From contig CAXXVE010000001.1 of the NCBI GenBank assembly GCA_963676905.2, positions 1,054,001-1,118,000 on the forward strand: a stretch of 64,000 nt of DNA, written 5' to 3'. Positions 52,372 through 62,500 of the stretch are shown piece after piece. Under the pieces are notes generated by a model that saw only the letters and a list, made by a program, of their open reading frames with translations, was not told the origin of the DNA and did not search any database. The translations under genes and the position numbers were made by a program. Within the stretch, counting starts at the first letter, position 1, and every line of letters starts with the position of its first letter. This DNA is from Oceanispirochaeta sp963676905. GTDB lineage: Bacteria > Spirochaetota > Spirochaetia > DSM-2461.

Positions 52372-53819
52372 AAGCGGAACCCCGAGGTTATTTCAAATTT
52401 ATACATCAGTTCATCGAGAGTGATGTCAAAGTAGTCTTTGTAGAAGCTCTCCTTGTGGTAGAGGGAGGACTGAAAACCGGCAAACCATCTATCAGTGAAC
52501 ATGTACTTCATTGCTACCGAGGAGGCACCGATGATTTCGATTCCCCTGGAGCCATTGTCAGGAACCGAGCCGTCAATGATATGAAGGTTGTAACCTGAAT
52601 ATCCAAGATCGATAAAAAGCCTGTCCTTCCTTGAAAAACTGAGACCCAGTTTCATATTGGCACCTATGCTCAGACTGTAGTTCCGTCTTTCATAGTCGGG
52701 TGCGTTTCCCTCAACAATATCATTGTATTTGAGGAAAATTATGTCGCTGGCTCCCATGGGCACAAAGTTGAGGAAGAGGCGGCTGTTAAAGGTCCAGTTT
52801 TTTCCCATGGGCGCCGTTCTGTGCCAGCCGGCTCCGATGGCGTTGACCCCGAGGTTCAGAAAACTGTTGTAGATAAAGTCATAGTGCATGTAGAAACCAA
52901 GCTGGTTCTTTACATCCACGTTGTCGCTGTAAAAGGTCCAGCCGAAAAGATGCCCTGCTGAGAACATTGTAAGAAAGAGCTGATCATTAAGATCCATACC
53001 TGCAGTCATTTTCAGATCGAACCAGTCATAGGGGGCTCCATGTCCTCTTTTTATAAAGGGGTTGTTGTACTGGAGATCCAGATTGTAATTGTATGAGACT
53101 CCATAGCTCGACAGATGGAAGTCACTCGGCCTTGGAAGAAGGCTTATATCCGCCATTGAAAATCCCACAGCCCCGTAGCTGAATCCTGAAACATCGCCCT
53201 GTTCCGGGGGACGTCCGGGCAAAAGGCCATGGTTTATTGTTGTTGCGGGGCTCAGGGCTGTGGCGCCTATCCAGCGGCCTATGCCCGGCTTTTCAATTGA
53301 ACCCTCTTCTCCATGAAGGATAACGTCAGAGAGGCGGAAGAACATCTCTCCCACCGCAATACCCCCCATGGTTGTTACAATGAGGTCATTAACCGAGGGG
53401 GTCTCTGTTTCCATCAGAAGCTCCCAGGTCACGCTTCCCAGAGCAGTGATGGAAGAGGATGCCCAGAAGTTATTTCCGGCTGTCCTGGCTGCGGAGTAGT
53501 AGATGGACCCCTGATAGGGGTGGCCGAGGTGGTTAACAATGAATTCGTCCTGGTCCCAGACCCACGGGTTGGACAGGTTGGTCCACATGGAGTCCCAGGA
53601 GATCATGCCGTAGTCGGCCTGACTTATATAGCGGTTGAATCCCCATAGGGCAATATTGCTGACCTGAGTTTCTGCAAGTCCGAGGCCGTAGAGGAAAAGG
53701 GGGGAGTAGTTATCGAAGATTATGGTCTCATCGCCATCCGAAGGGTTCTGCTCTTCAGAGCTTATAAAGGGAATAACCAGTGAGAATATGAGTCCCAGAA
53801 GAAGTAGTTTCCTTTTCAT
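52368..53819 (-). CDS. DUF3943-family envelope protein
   Basis: The 483-residue protein has an N-terminal signal peptide (ending near FISSEEQNP) and the DUF3943 pattern FIVNHLGHPYQGSIYYSAAR with GNNFWASSSITALGSVTWEL. Alternating hydrophobic beta-strands toward the C-terminus and a final aromatic residue (SGFRF) suggest an outer-membrane location. Function is unknown. Its start overlaps the end of the next upstream gene, also an envelope protein, by four bases, so the two are made together. Confidence 0.84.
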   Translation of the reverse strand: MKRKLLLLGLIFSLVIPFISSEEQNPSDGDETIIFDNYSPLFLYGLGLAETQVSNIALWGFNRYISQADYGMISWDSMWTNLSNPWVWDQDEFIVNHLGHPYQGSIYYSAARTAGNNFWASSSITALGSVTWELLMETETPSVNDLIVTTMGGIAVGEMFFRLSDVILHGEEGSIEKPGIGRWIGATALSPATTINHGLLPGRPPEQGDVSGFSYGAVGFSMADISLLPRPSDFHLSSYGVSYNYNLDLQYNNPFIKRGHGAPYDWFDLKMTAGMDLNDQLFLTMFSAGHLFGWTFYSDNVDVKNQLGFYMHYDFIYNSFLNLGVNAIGAGWHRTAPMGKNWTFNSRLFLNFVPMGASDIIFLKYNDIVEGNAPDYERRNYSLSIGANMKLGLSFSRKDRLFIDLGYSGYNLHIIDGSVPDNGSRGIEIIGASSVAMKYMFTDRWFAGFQSSLYHKESFYKDYFDITLDELMYKFEITSGFRF

Positions 53820-54496
53820 CTCTCTTCTCCTGCAGTCCCGAATTTAAGCCCCGTCCCGATGGATACAACATTCTGGTAGTTGCTGCCTGCATCTTTGATG
53901 GACCGGGTAAACTCTCTTGCATACCTGAGTTCCAGAAGAACATCCACCTTCTTCATCTCAGCCTGCCAGCCCAGAGCTGTCAGGATTCCCACTCCCAGGG
54001 GATTGTAGCTGTCCCTGCCGTTACTGTGTTTCGTAAAGACATGTCCATCCTGAACAATTTCAGACTCAGTAAGAAGGATGGATACCTGGGGGCCGGCCAT
54101 CATGTAGATCCACCTGTCCTTTTTCAGGGGAAATCTGTACCTTAAAAGAACCGGTATATCAAGGTTTATCTCATTGATCAGATGGGCCTCTCTCTCATCG
54201 CCGCTTACAAGGACATATCCTCCTCCGGCTGCCGCGAGGAGAAGTTCTGTCTGGAGAGAGAACCGTGAATTAAAGCTGTACTCCAGGGTTGGGCCCAGAG
54301 TAAATCCGAGAATAGGGTTGTTCTGTACTGAGTCCGCCCCGCTTGTCTGTTTTATTGCGTCCATATAACTGCTGTATCCGCTGCCCGAATAAAAGGGCAT
54401 GGAAAAGGTTCCGATCATTCCGAAGCGCAGCTTCTCTCCTGCGGACAGGCCTGTCGCCAGCACCAGTCCCATGATCAGAATCAAGGTTTTTTTCAA
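53816..54496 (-). CDS. Outer-membrane beta-barrel protein
   Basis: The 226-residue protein has a signal peptide (residues 1 to about 19, ending TGLSAGEKL) and amphipathic beta-strands typical of small PorT/OmpW-like barrels (for example WIYMMAGPQVSILLTES and LLELRYAREFTRS). It is translationally coupled to the DUF3943 gene downstream. Ligand and role are unknown. Confidence 0.8.
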   Translation of the reverse strand: MKKTLILIMGLVLATGLSAGEKLRFGMIGTFSMPFYSGSGYSSYMDAIKQTSGADSVQNNPILGFTLGPTLEYSFNSRFSLQTELLLAAAGGGYVLVSGDEREAHLINEINLDIPVLLRYRFPLKKDRWIYMMAGPQVSILLTESEIVQDGHVFTKHSNGRDSYNPLGVGILTALGWQAEMKKVDVLLELRYAREFTRSIKDAGSNYQNVVSIGTGLKFGTAGEER

Positions 54497-54623
54497 TTTA
54501 TTCTTTCCTGATAAATATCGTTCTCTGAAAATATTCAGCTCAAACCCTATGTTAAGATGAATTACCTGTAAATCTCAATAGAAGAGCCCTCTGCTCCGGC
54601 AGGCGTGATACTGGATGGTTCAC

Positions 54624-54908
54624 CTATTTTCCCGGAAAGTCCACAATGTTATCAAGACCGGGGTACTCAAGACTCAGTTCTTCAAGTTCTCTGACGAGCA
54701 GCCGGGACCGGATATAGGCTTTTTTCTTTCTTTCCTTGAGGAGTCTGATCCCCTCTTTGATCCTTCTGATCTCATTGTGTGAATTGTAGATTTTTTTGAG
54801 GGCTAGAATCCGGTTCATATCGCAGTTACTGACAGCCTCATCAATTTGTGATTGGAGCATATCACCGTACATAGATGGAATTTTAGGATATTTATTCTGA
54901 TTTTTCAC
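54624..54908 (-). CDS. Small hypothetical protein, 94 aa
   Basis: A charged, helical protein (NEIRRIKEGIRLLKERKKKAY) with no membrane segment and no recognised domain. The start is GTG, with GAGG 8 bases upstream. It is set apart from its neighbours by more than 100 bases on each side. Coding status is likely but not certain. Confidence 0.55.
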   Translation of the reverse strand: MKNQNKYPKIPSMYGDMLQSQIDEAVSNCDMNRILALKKIYNSHNEIRRIKEGIRLLKERKKKAYIRSRLLVRELEELSLEYPGLDNIVDFPGK

Positions 54909-55042
54909 AAAATAGCCTCAAATTTCCCTGATATTCTTCCCTATACCCTTTAAAGCTTCCCTTTAATCCCTTAATATGGCCCCCTTTGCCCCTGGAACTC
55001 CTTCCTCGTTTTCGGGCAAGTATTTACTGCAGAAGAGCTTAT

Positions 55043-55834
55043 ATGAAGAAGATTAAAGTCAATGAAAAAGAGTTGTACATAGTCGAGTCCCATAATCAGG
55101 TACTGAAGGCCTGGGAAGATTTACCCGGACAGAATGTGTTTACCCTGGATTATCATACCGATACAAGGCAGGCCTTTAATAACTACTCCTGGTGGAGAGC
55201 TGACTCAGAAGTCAAAAAAGGACTCTATGACAGCCGTGAGAGCCGGAGCAGGGAGCTTGCAGATCAGAAGCTTGAAGATTATATAAATGACAGGATCACC
55301 ATTGATCAGGTAAACGATAATCTCAGGCATGATGAGCATCTGGACTTCGCAGTGAGGACAGGAATTGTGGATACCGCCTTCATTCTGTCAAAGCACAGCA
55401 ATTCAGCAAGTTCCAACCCCAATGTTCATATTGTTGGAGGGGAAGAGGAGTATCGGGGAGAGTCATTAATCGAATACTCTCCCGAGTGCACACCCTGTTG
55501 TAACCTCGATGAGCACGGGGACCCCTGTACAGGACGGCTTGCAGACCTCTCCATTGAGAGTCCTTTTCTGGAGGAGGCAGTACTGCAGGCAGAACACCTG
55601 AAGCAGGGTTTCTTTGAAAGCTACATCCTCGATATAGACTGCGACTACTTCAATACCCGAAGAAGCCTGTCTCCCCGGCAGGATGGGGTTTTTAAAAAAC
55701 TTGTACGGGAATCTGAGTTTATTACTGTTGCCCTGGAACCGGAGTGTGTAAAAATATGCCGCCGTCCCGGAGAAGAGGATCTTGTAAGCGGCAGGATTCT
55801 GGAAGAGCTGATCTCGCTTATCCGGGCAGCATAG
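55043..55834 (+). CDS. UPF0489-family protein
   Basis: This 263-residue protein matches the UPF0489 (C5orf22-like) family: FTLDYHTDTRQAF near residue 33, the block RHDEHLDFAVRTGIVDTAFI, and SYILDIDCDYFNTR near residue 205. The acidic and histidine residues at strand ends recall arginase/deacetylase-type metal sites, but the activity is unknown. A cysteine pair lies in PECTPCCNLDEHGDPC. The ATG at 55043 fits better than one 57 bases upstream, which adds an unconserved leader. Confidence 0.8.
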   Translation: MKKIKVNEKELYIVESHNQVLKAWEDLPGQNVFTLDYHTDTRQAFNNYSWWRADSEVKKGLYDSRESRSRELADQKLEDYINDRITIDQVNDNLRHDEHLDFAVRTGIVDTAFILSKHSNSASSNPNVHIVGGEEEYRGESLIEYSPECTPCCNLDEHGDPCTGRLADLSIESPFLEEAVLQAEHLKQGFFESYILDIDCDYFNTRRSLSPRQDGVFKKLVRESEFITVALEPECVKICRRPGEEDLVSGRILEELISLIRAA

Positions 55835-55842
55835 CCCCCCTG

Positions 55843-55875
55843 TTTCATACCTGGCCGTAGGAATGAAATCTTTTT
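55843..55875 (+). terminator. Terminator after the UPF0489 gene
   Basis: TTTCAT-a-CCT pairs with AGG-a-ATGAAA (one mismatch) around loop GGCCGT, and a TCTTTTT tract follows. Confidence 0.65.
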
Positions 55876-56053
55876 AAAAAAATAAATACCTCAATACCCC
55901 CCTCTACGGCAGCTTTTTCTGTTTACTTCTTTATGATGAAAATAATTGTTTAAAAAAATTGATCAATCAGTTAACATGGACTCAGTTAATAATTGATCTT
56001 CAGACGCTGAAGAAGCGTAGATAAAAACAATAACAAAATATTCCGGAGTCCGC

Positions 56054-58213
56054 ATGTCAAAGAAAAACAAGGGAAAAACATCTTTTTCCAAACCGATGAT
56101 TATCCTGGTCGTGCTGATACTCTCTTTTGCCTTTCTCTTCCAGGTACTCTTCGTCTCTTCCAGTATTTCCAGAGAGTTCAAAGTAACACAGTCATCCAAT
56201 TTCTCAACAATTGCAAAGACCCTTTCCGAGCTGATGGAGAGGGAAATCATGTCAAATGAGAAACTCCTCCGCTCCTATTCTCAGATGATCTCACTGTCCA
56301 TGGAGGGGGAGCAGCTTGAGTTTGAACTGAAGTATCATGATATTATAATGGCCCTGTTCGAAAGCAGCAGTTATTATGAAGCGGCCTATCTCCTCGATAC
56401 AGCAGGACGGGTAATCGATACAACCTACTCCACATCCCTGCTCGGCAGAGACCTGTCGGGCAGCGAATATTATTCAGCTATTAAGTCAGGTAAAAAAAGC
56501 TCATATACGAGCTCCATTGCCCTGCCCTCCGAGGCCAGCGGTAATCCTACTATTGTCCACTCAACGGCAATCATGAAAAATGATGAGCTTGCGGGTGTTC
56601 TTGTTGTTTCGCTGAAGCTGACTACCTTTTCAAATGCCTTTATTCTGAGCAAGAAGATCGGGGATACAGGTTATCCCTATATCCTTGACAGTGAGGGGTT
56701 CATAATTGTTCACCCGGCCCCGAACCTGCTGTTCACAAAGGCCCAGGATATTGATCCCTTTTTTACGACACTTCTTGAAAGCTCAGAGAAGAGCCAGACG
56801 ATCTCATACTCCATCGGCGGAGAAAGCAAACAGGGCGCCTTTGTGCGTATGCCCCGTACAAACTGGCTGATCTGCCTTGCCATTAATGATGATGAAGCCT
56901 TCCGGGCTGTTAACTATCTTAAGATCCTGCTTGTGTCTACAAGTCTTATTCTTATCGCTCTTGTAAGTCTTATTCTCTCGGTATATGTGAAGAAGAAACT
57001 TGTAGTGAAGATCTCCCATATTGAGGAAATCCTTTTTCTTGCGTCACAGGGGGATCTTACCCACCGCGGTCTGGTTTCCGGAAATGATGAAGTTGCCAAT
57101 ATGGCTGGTCACTTCAATATCCTGCTTGAAGAGTTGAACGGTTTTGTTTCCGGCCTGAAGGAGCGCCTTGAAAGTCTTGGAACAGTGGGTGAGGATCTCT
57201 CTGCCAACATGGAAGAGACTGCCGCAGCGGTGCATCAGATCAGAGCCAATGTGGACAGTTCCCGTAAACAGATCAGCAGGCAGGGAAGTTCTGTTGATGA
57301 GACTGTTCATGTCGTTGATGAGGTGGTTCGTAATATTAAGACTCTGGACAGCTTTATTGAGAGGCAGAGCGAAACCCTGCAGCAGGGATCAACTGCTGTA
57401 GAGGAGATGATTGCTCAGATCCGGACGGTTTCATCTTCCACAGAGGAAGCCGAAGAGTTGATGGTCCATCTGGACAGCTCCTCACGTGCGGGGCAGGAAA
57501 AGCTCGGCAATGTAGACAGGATGATCTCTTCCATCGCACTTCAGTCTCAGAAGCTGGAGAGTGCCAATACCCTGATTGCAGGGATTGCCTCGCAGACAAA
57601 TCTGCTGGCTATGAATGCGGCCATCGAGGCGGCCCATGCAGGGGATGCCGGAAGGGGATTCGCCGTGGTGGCAGATGAGATCAGAAAGCTCGCTGAACAG
57701 TCAAGGAAACAGTCCGCCGAAGTTAAGGATACTATCAAGGAGATTACATCGGCCTTCAATCTGATTGTTGAGGAGTCCCGTGCCACGGGCCTCTCCTTTG
57801 CGGAGATCCTGAACGATATGGAAGCGATGGGACGGTTCACATCGGAGATCAAGTCCTCCATGGAGGAGCAGGTATCAGGAAGCAGTCAGGTCCTTCAGTC
57901 CCTTCAGGAGATGAAGGATTCCGAAGCCCATGTCAGATCGGCCTCCGGAAAGATGAGTGAGGATAACAACAAGATCCTAAGTACAATCAGAACACTGACG
58001 GATATATCGACAGAGGTTTCCTCCGCCATTGATGAGATAGGCAATGGAATGGATGAAATCAGCCGCTCGGTCGTCAATGTCGGAGAGATCTCAGTTCTCA
58101 ACCGTGACAGCATTGCTCTTGTCAAAACCGAAGCATCACGGTACAAGACCGGCACATCGGAAGCTGAGGAGCCGGTTGTGGAGGTGACCGAAGACTCGGT
58201 TTTTCCTGAATAG
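56054..58213 (+). CDS. Methyl-accepting chemotaxis protein with double-Cache sensor
   Basis: The 719-residue receptor has a first membrane segment (about 16-36), a large extracytoplasmic dCache-type sensor (about 37-290; ASYLLDTAGRVIDTTY-like repeat and PYILDSEGFIIVHP), and a second membrane segment (about 296-316). A HAMP domain (about 317-370) and the signalling coiled coil follow, with the hairpin tip IASQTNLLAMNAAIEAAHAG and GRGFAVVADEIRKLAEQS. It should control swimming through CheA/CheW. The ligand is unknown; dCache receptors often bind amino acids or small organic molecules. It stands upstream of a sugar-sensing two-component module but is not clearly in its operon. Confidence 0.93.
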   Translation: MSKKNKGKTSFSKPMIILVVLILSFAFLFQVLFVSSSISREFKVTQSSNFSTIAKTLSELMEREIMSNEKLLRSYSQMISLSMEGEQLEFELKYHDIIMALFESSSYYEAAYLLDTAGRVIDTTYSTSLLGRDLSGSEYYSAIKSGKKSSYTSSIALPSEASGNPTIVHSTAIMKNDELAGVLVVSLKLTTFSNAFILSKKIGDTGYPYILDSEGFIIVHPAPNLLFTKAQDIDPFFTTLLESSEKSQTISYSIGGESKQGAFVRMPRTNWLICLAINDDEAFRAVNYLKILLVSTSLILIALVSLILSVYVKKKLVVKISHIEEILFLASQGDLTHRGLVSGNDEVANMAGHFNILLEELNGFVSGLKERLESLGTVGEDLSANMEETAAAVHQIRANVDSSRKQISRQGSSVDETVHVVDEVVRNIKTLDSFIERQSETLQQGSTAVEEMIAQIRTVSSSTEEAEELMVHLDSSSRAGQEKLGNVDRMISSIALQSQKLESANTLIAGIASQTNLLAMNAAIEAAHAGDAGRGFAVVADEIRKLAEQSRKQSAEVKDTIKEITSAFNLIVEESRATGLSFAEILNDMEAMGRFTSEIKSSMEEQVSGSSQVLQSLQEMKDSEAHVRSASGKMSEDNNKILSTIRTLTDISTEVSSAIDEIGNGMDEISRSVVNVGEISVLNRDSIALVKTEASRYKTGTSEAEEPVVEVTEDSVFPE

Positions 58214-58305
58214 GATTCTGCTTCCGTCTCCCGGGGAATCAATTTTCTTGCGTTATTAAAAAAAACGGGTTTACAATAAACTACTCCATACCCCGGGAAA
58301 ACCCA

Positions 58306-59295
58306 TTGAATAATAAAAGAACAATAGCCCTCATTTTGACAGCTGCCGTGATTCTCTCTCTGGTTCTCTTTTTTGCCCTCCGCGGTTCAGGGGAGAGTGA
58401 GAACAGCAAGGCACCTGAGGAGCAAGTTATCCTCGGCTTTTCCCAGATCGGGGCAGAAAGCGCGTGGCGGAAGTGCAACTCCCAGTCAATTCAGGAGGCC
58501 GCCCAGGACTCGGGTATTCAGCTTCTCTTTGCAAATGCAGAGCAGAAACAGGAGAACCAGATCAAGGCTCTCCGCTCCTTTATTGTCTATCAGGTTGACG
58601 TTATTGCATTTGTCCCCATTGTCGCAGACGGCTGGGACAATATCCTCCAGGAAGCAAGGAATGCGGGAATCCCCGTTCTGATAACAGACCGCAAAATAAA
58701 TACAGGTGATGAGAATCTCTATGCCGGTTTCATAGGCACAGACAGTGAGCAGGAGGGCCGGGAGTCGGCTTCATATCTGTTGAAGAAGTTCTCCGAAGGC
58801 CGTCCTGTCAGAATCGTTGAGATAAGCGGCACCGAAGGCTCCTCTCCCGCTGTGGGACGGGCCGCCGGATTCAGGGAGGTTCTGGCGGATCATCCCGAGT
58901 TCTCAATTGTTTACAGTGCATCGGGAGACTTTCTCAGATCCAAGGGGTATGAGCTGATGCGGAATATCCTGAAAGAGATTGATGATATAGATGTCATCTT
59001 CTCGCACAACGACGGCATGACTCTTGGAATCATTGATGCCATGAAGGAGCAGGGTTTCCTTCCAGGACAGGATATTGTTATTGTTACAATCGATGCGGAG
59101 CAGGCTGCGATCGATGCCCTGAAGAGGGGAGAAGTGAACTGTGTTGTCGAGTGCAACCCCAAAACCGGGCCGGCCATAATGGCTCTGGCTGAGAAGCTTG
59201 CAAGGGGAGAGTCCATATCAAGGCTTCAGCATGTGGAGGAGGAGGTCTTCACAGATTTTGACGACCTATCTGATATTCCTCCCAGGGGGTACTGA
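58306..59295 (+). CDS. Membrane-anchored YtfQ-like sugar-binding protein (sensor component)
   Basis: The 329-residue periplasmic-binding protein is close to galactofuranose-binding YtfQ: GFSQIGAESAWRKCNSQSI, AEQKQENQIKALRSF and VVECNPKTGPA. An uncleaved-looking N-terminal membrane segment (about 6-25, ending FALRGSGES, with no lipobox and no A-N-G site) suggests that it stays tethered. Start TTG with only a weak ribosome site. It ends two bases before a sensor kinase gene, so it is probably the ligand-binding partner of that kinase rather than a transporter part. A second homologue at 62501 has the ordinary cleavable signal. Confidence 0.88.
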   Translation: MNNKRTIALILTAAVILSLVLFFALRGSGESENSKAPEEQVILGFSQIGAESAWRKCNSQSIQEAAQDSGIQLLFANAEQKQENQIKALRSFIVYQVDVIAFVPIVADGWDNILQEARNAGIPVLITDRKINTGDENLYAGFIGTDSEQEGRESASYLLKKFSEGRPVRIVEISGTEGSSPAVGRAAGFREVLADHPEFSIVYSASGDFLRSKGYELMRNILKEIDDIDVIFSHNDGMTLGIIDAMKEQGFLPGQDIVIVTIDAEQAAIDALKRGEVNCVVECNPKTGPAIMALAEKLARGESISRLQHVEEEVFTDFDDLSDIPPRGY

Positions 59296-59297
59296 CA

Positions 59298-60734
59298 GTG
59301 GCCCGTCCCGCCGGTTCCCCGGAGAGATCAAAGAGTATTAAGCAGACCCTCAAGAGCTCCTATATCATCATTATCTGTCTGATGCTCACAGCACCCATTG
59401 TCAGCATCTCCTTCTCCCTCTATCAGACAATCCGTTATGACAGAATGATAACCAATGTCAGCCGTACCAACAGGCTGAACCAGATTGTAAAAACCGATGT
59501 GGCCAATGAACTGTGGGACATCGTCGCCGGCAGCAAGGGTTTTGCAGAGGGGCGTCAGTTTGAAATCCTGGAGGATATCAGCAGGCGCCTGAATGAGATA
59601 CTCCGGAACACTCAGGTTACCGAGAGCCGCCAGCTTCTTGAGGTGGCCGATCGTGCGGTCAATACACTGAGCCAGTATGTCCGGCGCCTGGGCCTTCAGA
59701 TTCAGAACAACTTCCTGGTTGAGGAGAACGAGCTGATCCTGGATGAGATCAGAGGTGTTTCCGATCTTATTTCGGATATCCTCCAGGATTTTATCGTTCT
59801 TGAAATCGAGGCCGCCGCTCATACCAACGAGGATATGAAGAAGATCGCCGTGATCCTCTCGCTGATTCAGCTTGTTATCCTTGCCTTTGTAATGTCATTC
59901 TCCATCTTTACCCAGCGGACCCTGACTCTCAGCATCAACAAACCCATCAATGAGCTTGTCACCCTGTCCAGCGAGATCGCGCTGGGGAACCTGACCGCCC
60001 GGGCCGCTCCGCCCCATCTTCAGGAGCTGGATCATCTGACTGAGAATCTGAACATCATGGCCTACAAGATCAAAGGGCTTATCGAGACCAATGTGGAGGA
60101 GCAGAAGAACCGGCAGAAGTCGGAGATGAAGGCTCTGCAGGCCCAGATTACCCCCCACTTCCTCTACAATACTCTGGACACCATCGTCTGGCTGGCCGAA
60201 GGCGGACAGAACGACAAGGTTATAAATGTAACCCGGAATTTCTCCAACTTCTTCCGGGCTTCTCTGAATAAAGGGAACGAATGGATCTCTGTTAAGGAGG
60301 AATTCGACCATGTGGCCAACTACCTGAGCATCCAGAAGGTGAGGTATAATGATATACTGGACTACTCCATAGACTATGATCCGTCCATGGAGGACAAGAC
60401 GATGCTGAAGATTCTGCTTCAGCCCCTTGTTGAGAACGCCCTCTATCACGGTATTAAAAACAAGAGAGGGCGCGGGAAGCTGAAGGTCACAGGCTCCCGG
60501 AAGGACGGTATTCTCTCATTCACTGTCGAGGATAACGGCATAGGAATGGAGAGTGAAAGGCTGGAGCAGCTGAAGCAGCAGATTGCCAGTAATTCGGAAG
60601 GTCCCGAGAAGGGGGAGGGCTACGGCCTTTACAATGTGAACAAAAGGCTCAAGCTCTACTACAATGTCAGGCTTGAGGTGGAGAGTGTCTATCGAGAGGG
60701 AACCTGTGTGTCCTTTTCAATTCCGGAGATGTAA
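59298..60734 (+). CDS. Sensor histidine kinase, YesM/LytS type
   Basis: The 478-residue kinase has a membrane segment at about 19-38, an extracytoplasmic helical region (about 40-180), a second segment (about 190-212), HAMP (about 212-265), a His_kinase domain with the phosphoacceptor in ITPHFLYNTLD (about 285), and HATPase_c with LVENALYHGIKNK, DNGIGM and GYGLYNVNKRL. It starts at GTG two bases after the binding-protein gene and ends just before the response regulator, so the three form one signalling unit. The extracytoplasmic part has no binding domain I recognise, which fits sensing through the tethered binding protein. Confidence 0.92.
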   Translation: MARPAGSPERSKSIKQTLKSSYIIIICLMLTAPIVSISFSLYQTIRYDRMITNVSRTNRLNQIVKTDVANELWDIVAGSKGFAEGRQFEILEDISRRLNEILRNTQVTESRQLLEVADRAVNTLSQYVRRLGLQIQNNFLVEENELILDEIRGVSDLISDILQDFIVLEIEAAAHTNEDMKKIAVILSLIQLVILAFVMSFSIFTQRTLTLSINKPINELVTLSSEIALGNLTARAAPPHLQELDHLTENLNIMAYKIKGLIETNVEEQKNRQKSEMKALQAQITPHFLYNTLDTIVWLAEGGQNDKVINVTRNFSNFFRASLNKGNEWISVKEEFDHVANYLSIQKVRYNDILDYSIDYDPSMEDKTMLKILLQPLVENALYHGIKNKRGRGKLKVTGSRKDGILSFTVEDNGIGMESERLEQLKQQIASNSEGPEKGEGYGLYNVNKRLKLYYNVRLEVESVYREGTCVSFSIPEM

Positions 60735-60735
60735 G

Positions 60736-62352
60736 ATGTACAGTGTTTTTCTTGTTGAAGATGAGATCGTTACCCGTGAGGGTATCCGGAACAGCATCAG
60801 ATGGGAGGAGACTCCCTTCACCTTTGCCGGCGAGGCCCCCGACGGTGAGATGGCCCTCCACGCCCTGAGGGATATCAAACCCGACATTCTTATAACCGAT
60901 ATCAAGATGCCTTTTATCGACGGCCTTGTGCTCTCCAGGATGATCAAGAAGGACCAGCCCTGGATCAAAATCATTATCCTTTCCGGGCATGATGAGTTTA
61001 AATACGCCCGTGATGCCATCTCCATTGGAGTCGAGGAGTATATGCTCAAGCCTGTCTCCTCGGCGGATATGCTTGAAACTCTGAACAAGGTAGCGGGGCA
61101 GATTGAAAAAGAGAAACGAAGCCTTAAAAATCTGGAGAACCTGAAAAGGAGAATCCAGACCACCGAGGAGATCATCAGGGACAAGTGGCTGAGTGAAATC
61201 GTCACAGGTCAGATCGAGTCGGTCAATGCCATAGAGACAGCCGGTACCATGGGGATCGATCTTCTGCCAGGAGGCTATGCTGTCATACTTATTGAGATTT
61301 TTACCCTTCCCGAGCAGTATGACCAGTATGCCATATCCAAAGAGGTGATCGGTTCCTTTATCCGGAACAGGGAGGACATCCTCTCCTTCTCCCTCAGCAT
61401 GGAGAAACAGGTGCTGCTTGTGAAGAACATACACAGGGATCACAACAGCGATACTCTCTACTCCATTGCCCAGGGAATCAAATTTGAAATCGGACGGCAC
61501 ACCGAGTGCTCCATCTCTGTGGGAATCGGTTCCACCGTCAACTATATTGGCGATATAGTCCACTCCTACTCCGATGCCGACAGGGCTCTCCGCTATATGA
61601 GAATGACGGGACAGCGGATCATTATCGGAGCGGGAGACCTCGAAGGCAGCAGGGCTTTGGAGCTGATGGAGCTGGAGCAGGACAGCATGGCTGTCCGGCT
61701 GCGCTATGTAAACTATGAAAACACAGCGGGGATGATAGACAGCTATCTTTCGGTGATGGAGAAGGGCCGGGAGACGGAGCGGGGGTACTTTCCCCTTCTT
61801 CTGAAAAAGCTTACAGAGACTCTGAATGATCTGATTCACTCCCTTCATGGATCGGCTCCCGAGCAGATCCCTCTTCTTTTTGACAATGCCGCGGTGAGCA
61901 GGGCGGTGGAGAACGAGTCGGTATTCAGGGAGTTTCTTGAATCTGTTCTTCAAAAGTGGATTGCCTTCAGGGATGAGAACGTTCTGAACAGCCACAGCTC
62001 CAAAATCGAAAGGGCTAAGACCTATATCAGGGAAAACTTTATGAGCCAGGATATCTCATTGAACTCACTGGCGTCCCACGTGAGTGTCAGCCCCAACCAC
62101 TTCAGCACCATATTTTCCCAGGAGGTGGGGGTCACTTTTATCGAGTATCTCACCTCTGTCCGCCTTGATTATGCAAAAGAACTTCTACGGACAAGCAGGA
62201 TGAAGTGTGCCGACATCTCCTACGAGGTCGGTTACAGCGATCCCCACTATTTCAGCTTTATCTTTAAAAAGAACCTGGGAATCTCCCCCAGGGACTACAG
62301 GGCGGAATCGGCGGATACCTGCGGTTCGCCGGCTATGACTGAACAATCGTAA
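60736..62352 (+). CDS. Response regulator with AraC DNA-binding domain (YesN type)
   Basis: The 538-residue protein has a receiver domain (about 1-120) with acidic pocket VEDE, phosphoacceptor Asp 55 (ITDIKMP) and conserved Lys in MLKPVSS. A middle region (about 130-420) follows, then an AraC double helix-turn-helix (about 435-530) with LNSLASHVSVSPNHFSTIF and ISYEVGYSDPHYFSFIFKK. The ATG lies 1 base after the kinase stop. It should activate the YtfQ-type ABC operon immediately downstream. Confidence 0.93.
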   Translation: MYSVFLVEDEIVTREGIRNSIRWEETPFTFAGEAPDGEMALHALRDIKPDILITDIKMPFIDGLVLSRMIKKDQPWIKIIILSGHDEFKYARDAISIGVEEYMLKPVSSADMLETLNKVAGQIEKEKRSLKNLENLKRRIQTTEEIIRDKWLSEIVTGQIESVNAIETAGTMGIDLLPGGYAVILIEIFTLPEQYDQYAISKEVIGSFIRNREDILSFSLSMEKQVLLVKNIHRDHNSDTLYSIAQGIKFEIGRHTECSISVGIGSTVNYIGDIVHSYSDADRALRYMRMTGQRIIIGAGDLEGSRALELMELEQDSMAVRLRYVNYENTAGMIDSYLSVMEKGRETERGYFPLLLKKLTETLNDLIHSLHGSAPEQIPLLFDNAAVSRAVENESVFREFLESVLQKWIAFRDENVLNSHSSKIERAKTYIRENFMSQDISLNSLASHVSVSPNHFSTIFSQEVGVTFIEYLTSVRLDYAKELLRTSRMKCADISYEVGYSDPHYFSFIFKKNLGISPRDYRAESADTCGSPAMTEQS

Positions 62353-62500
62353 TTTTTCACCCTTTCTGGCATAAGAAATCCAACATTCTCTCTTTCCTGA
62401 AGTAAAAAATGTAAAAATCACAGGAATATAACTCATGTACGGCTGGAAATTCCGGGCTTATCATTTTTTCAATCACTTCAAACTTTTTAAGGAGAAAGAA

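Noticed and set aside
58214..58305. A terminator after the chemoreceptor gene
   Set aside because: Only a 5-bp GATTC/GAATC pairing with a long loop and an imperfect T-run was found.
60667..61995. A 442-codon open frame antisense to the response regulator
   Set aside because: It is a shadow of a clear receiver-AraC gene on the plus strand, and no domain is visible.
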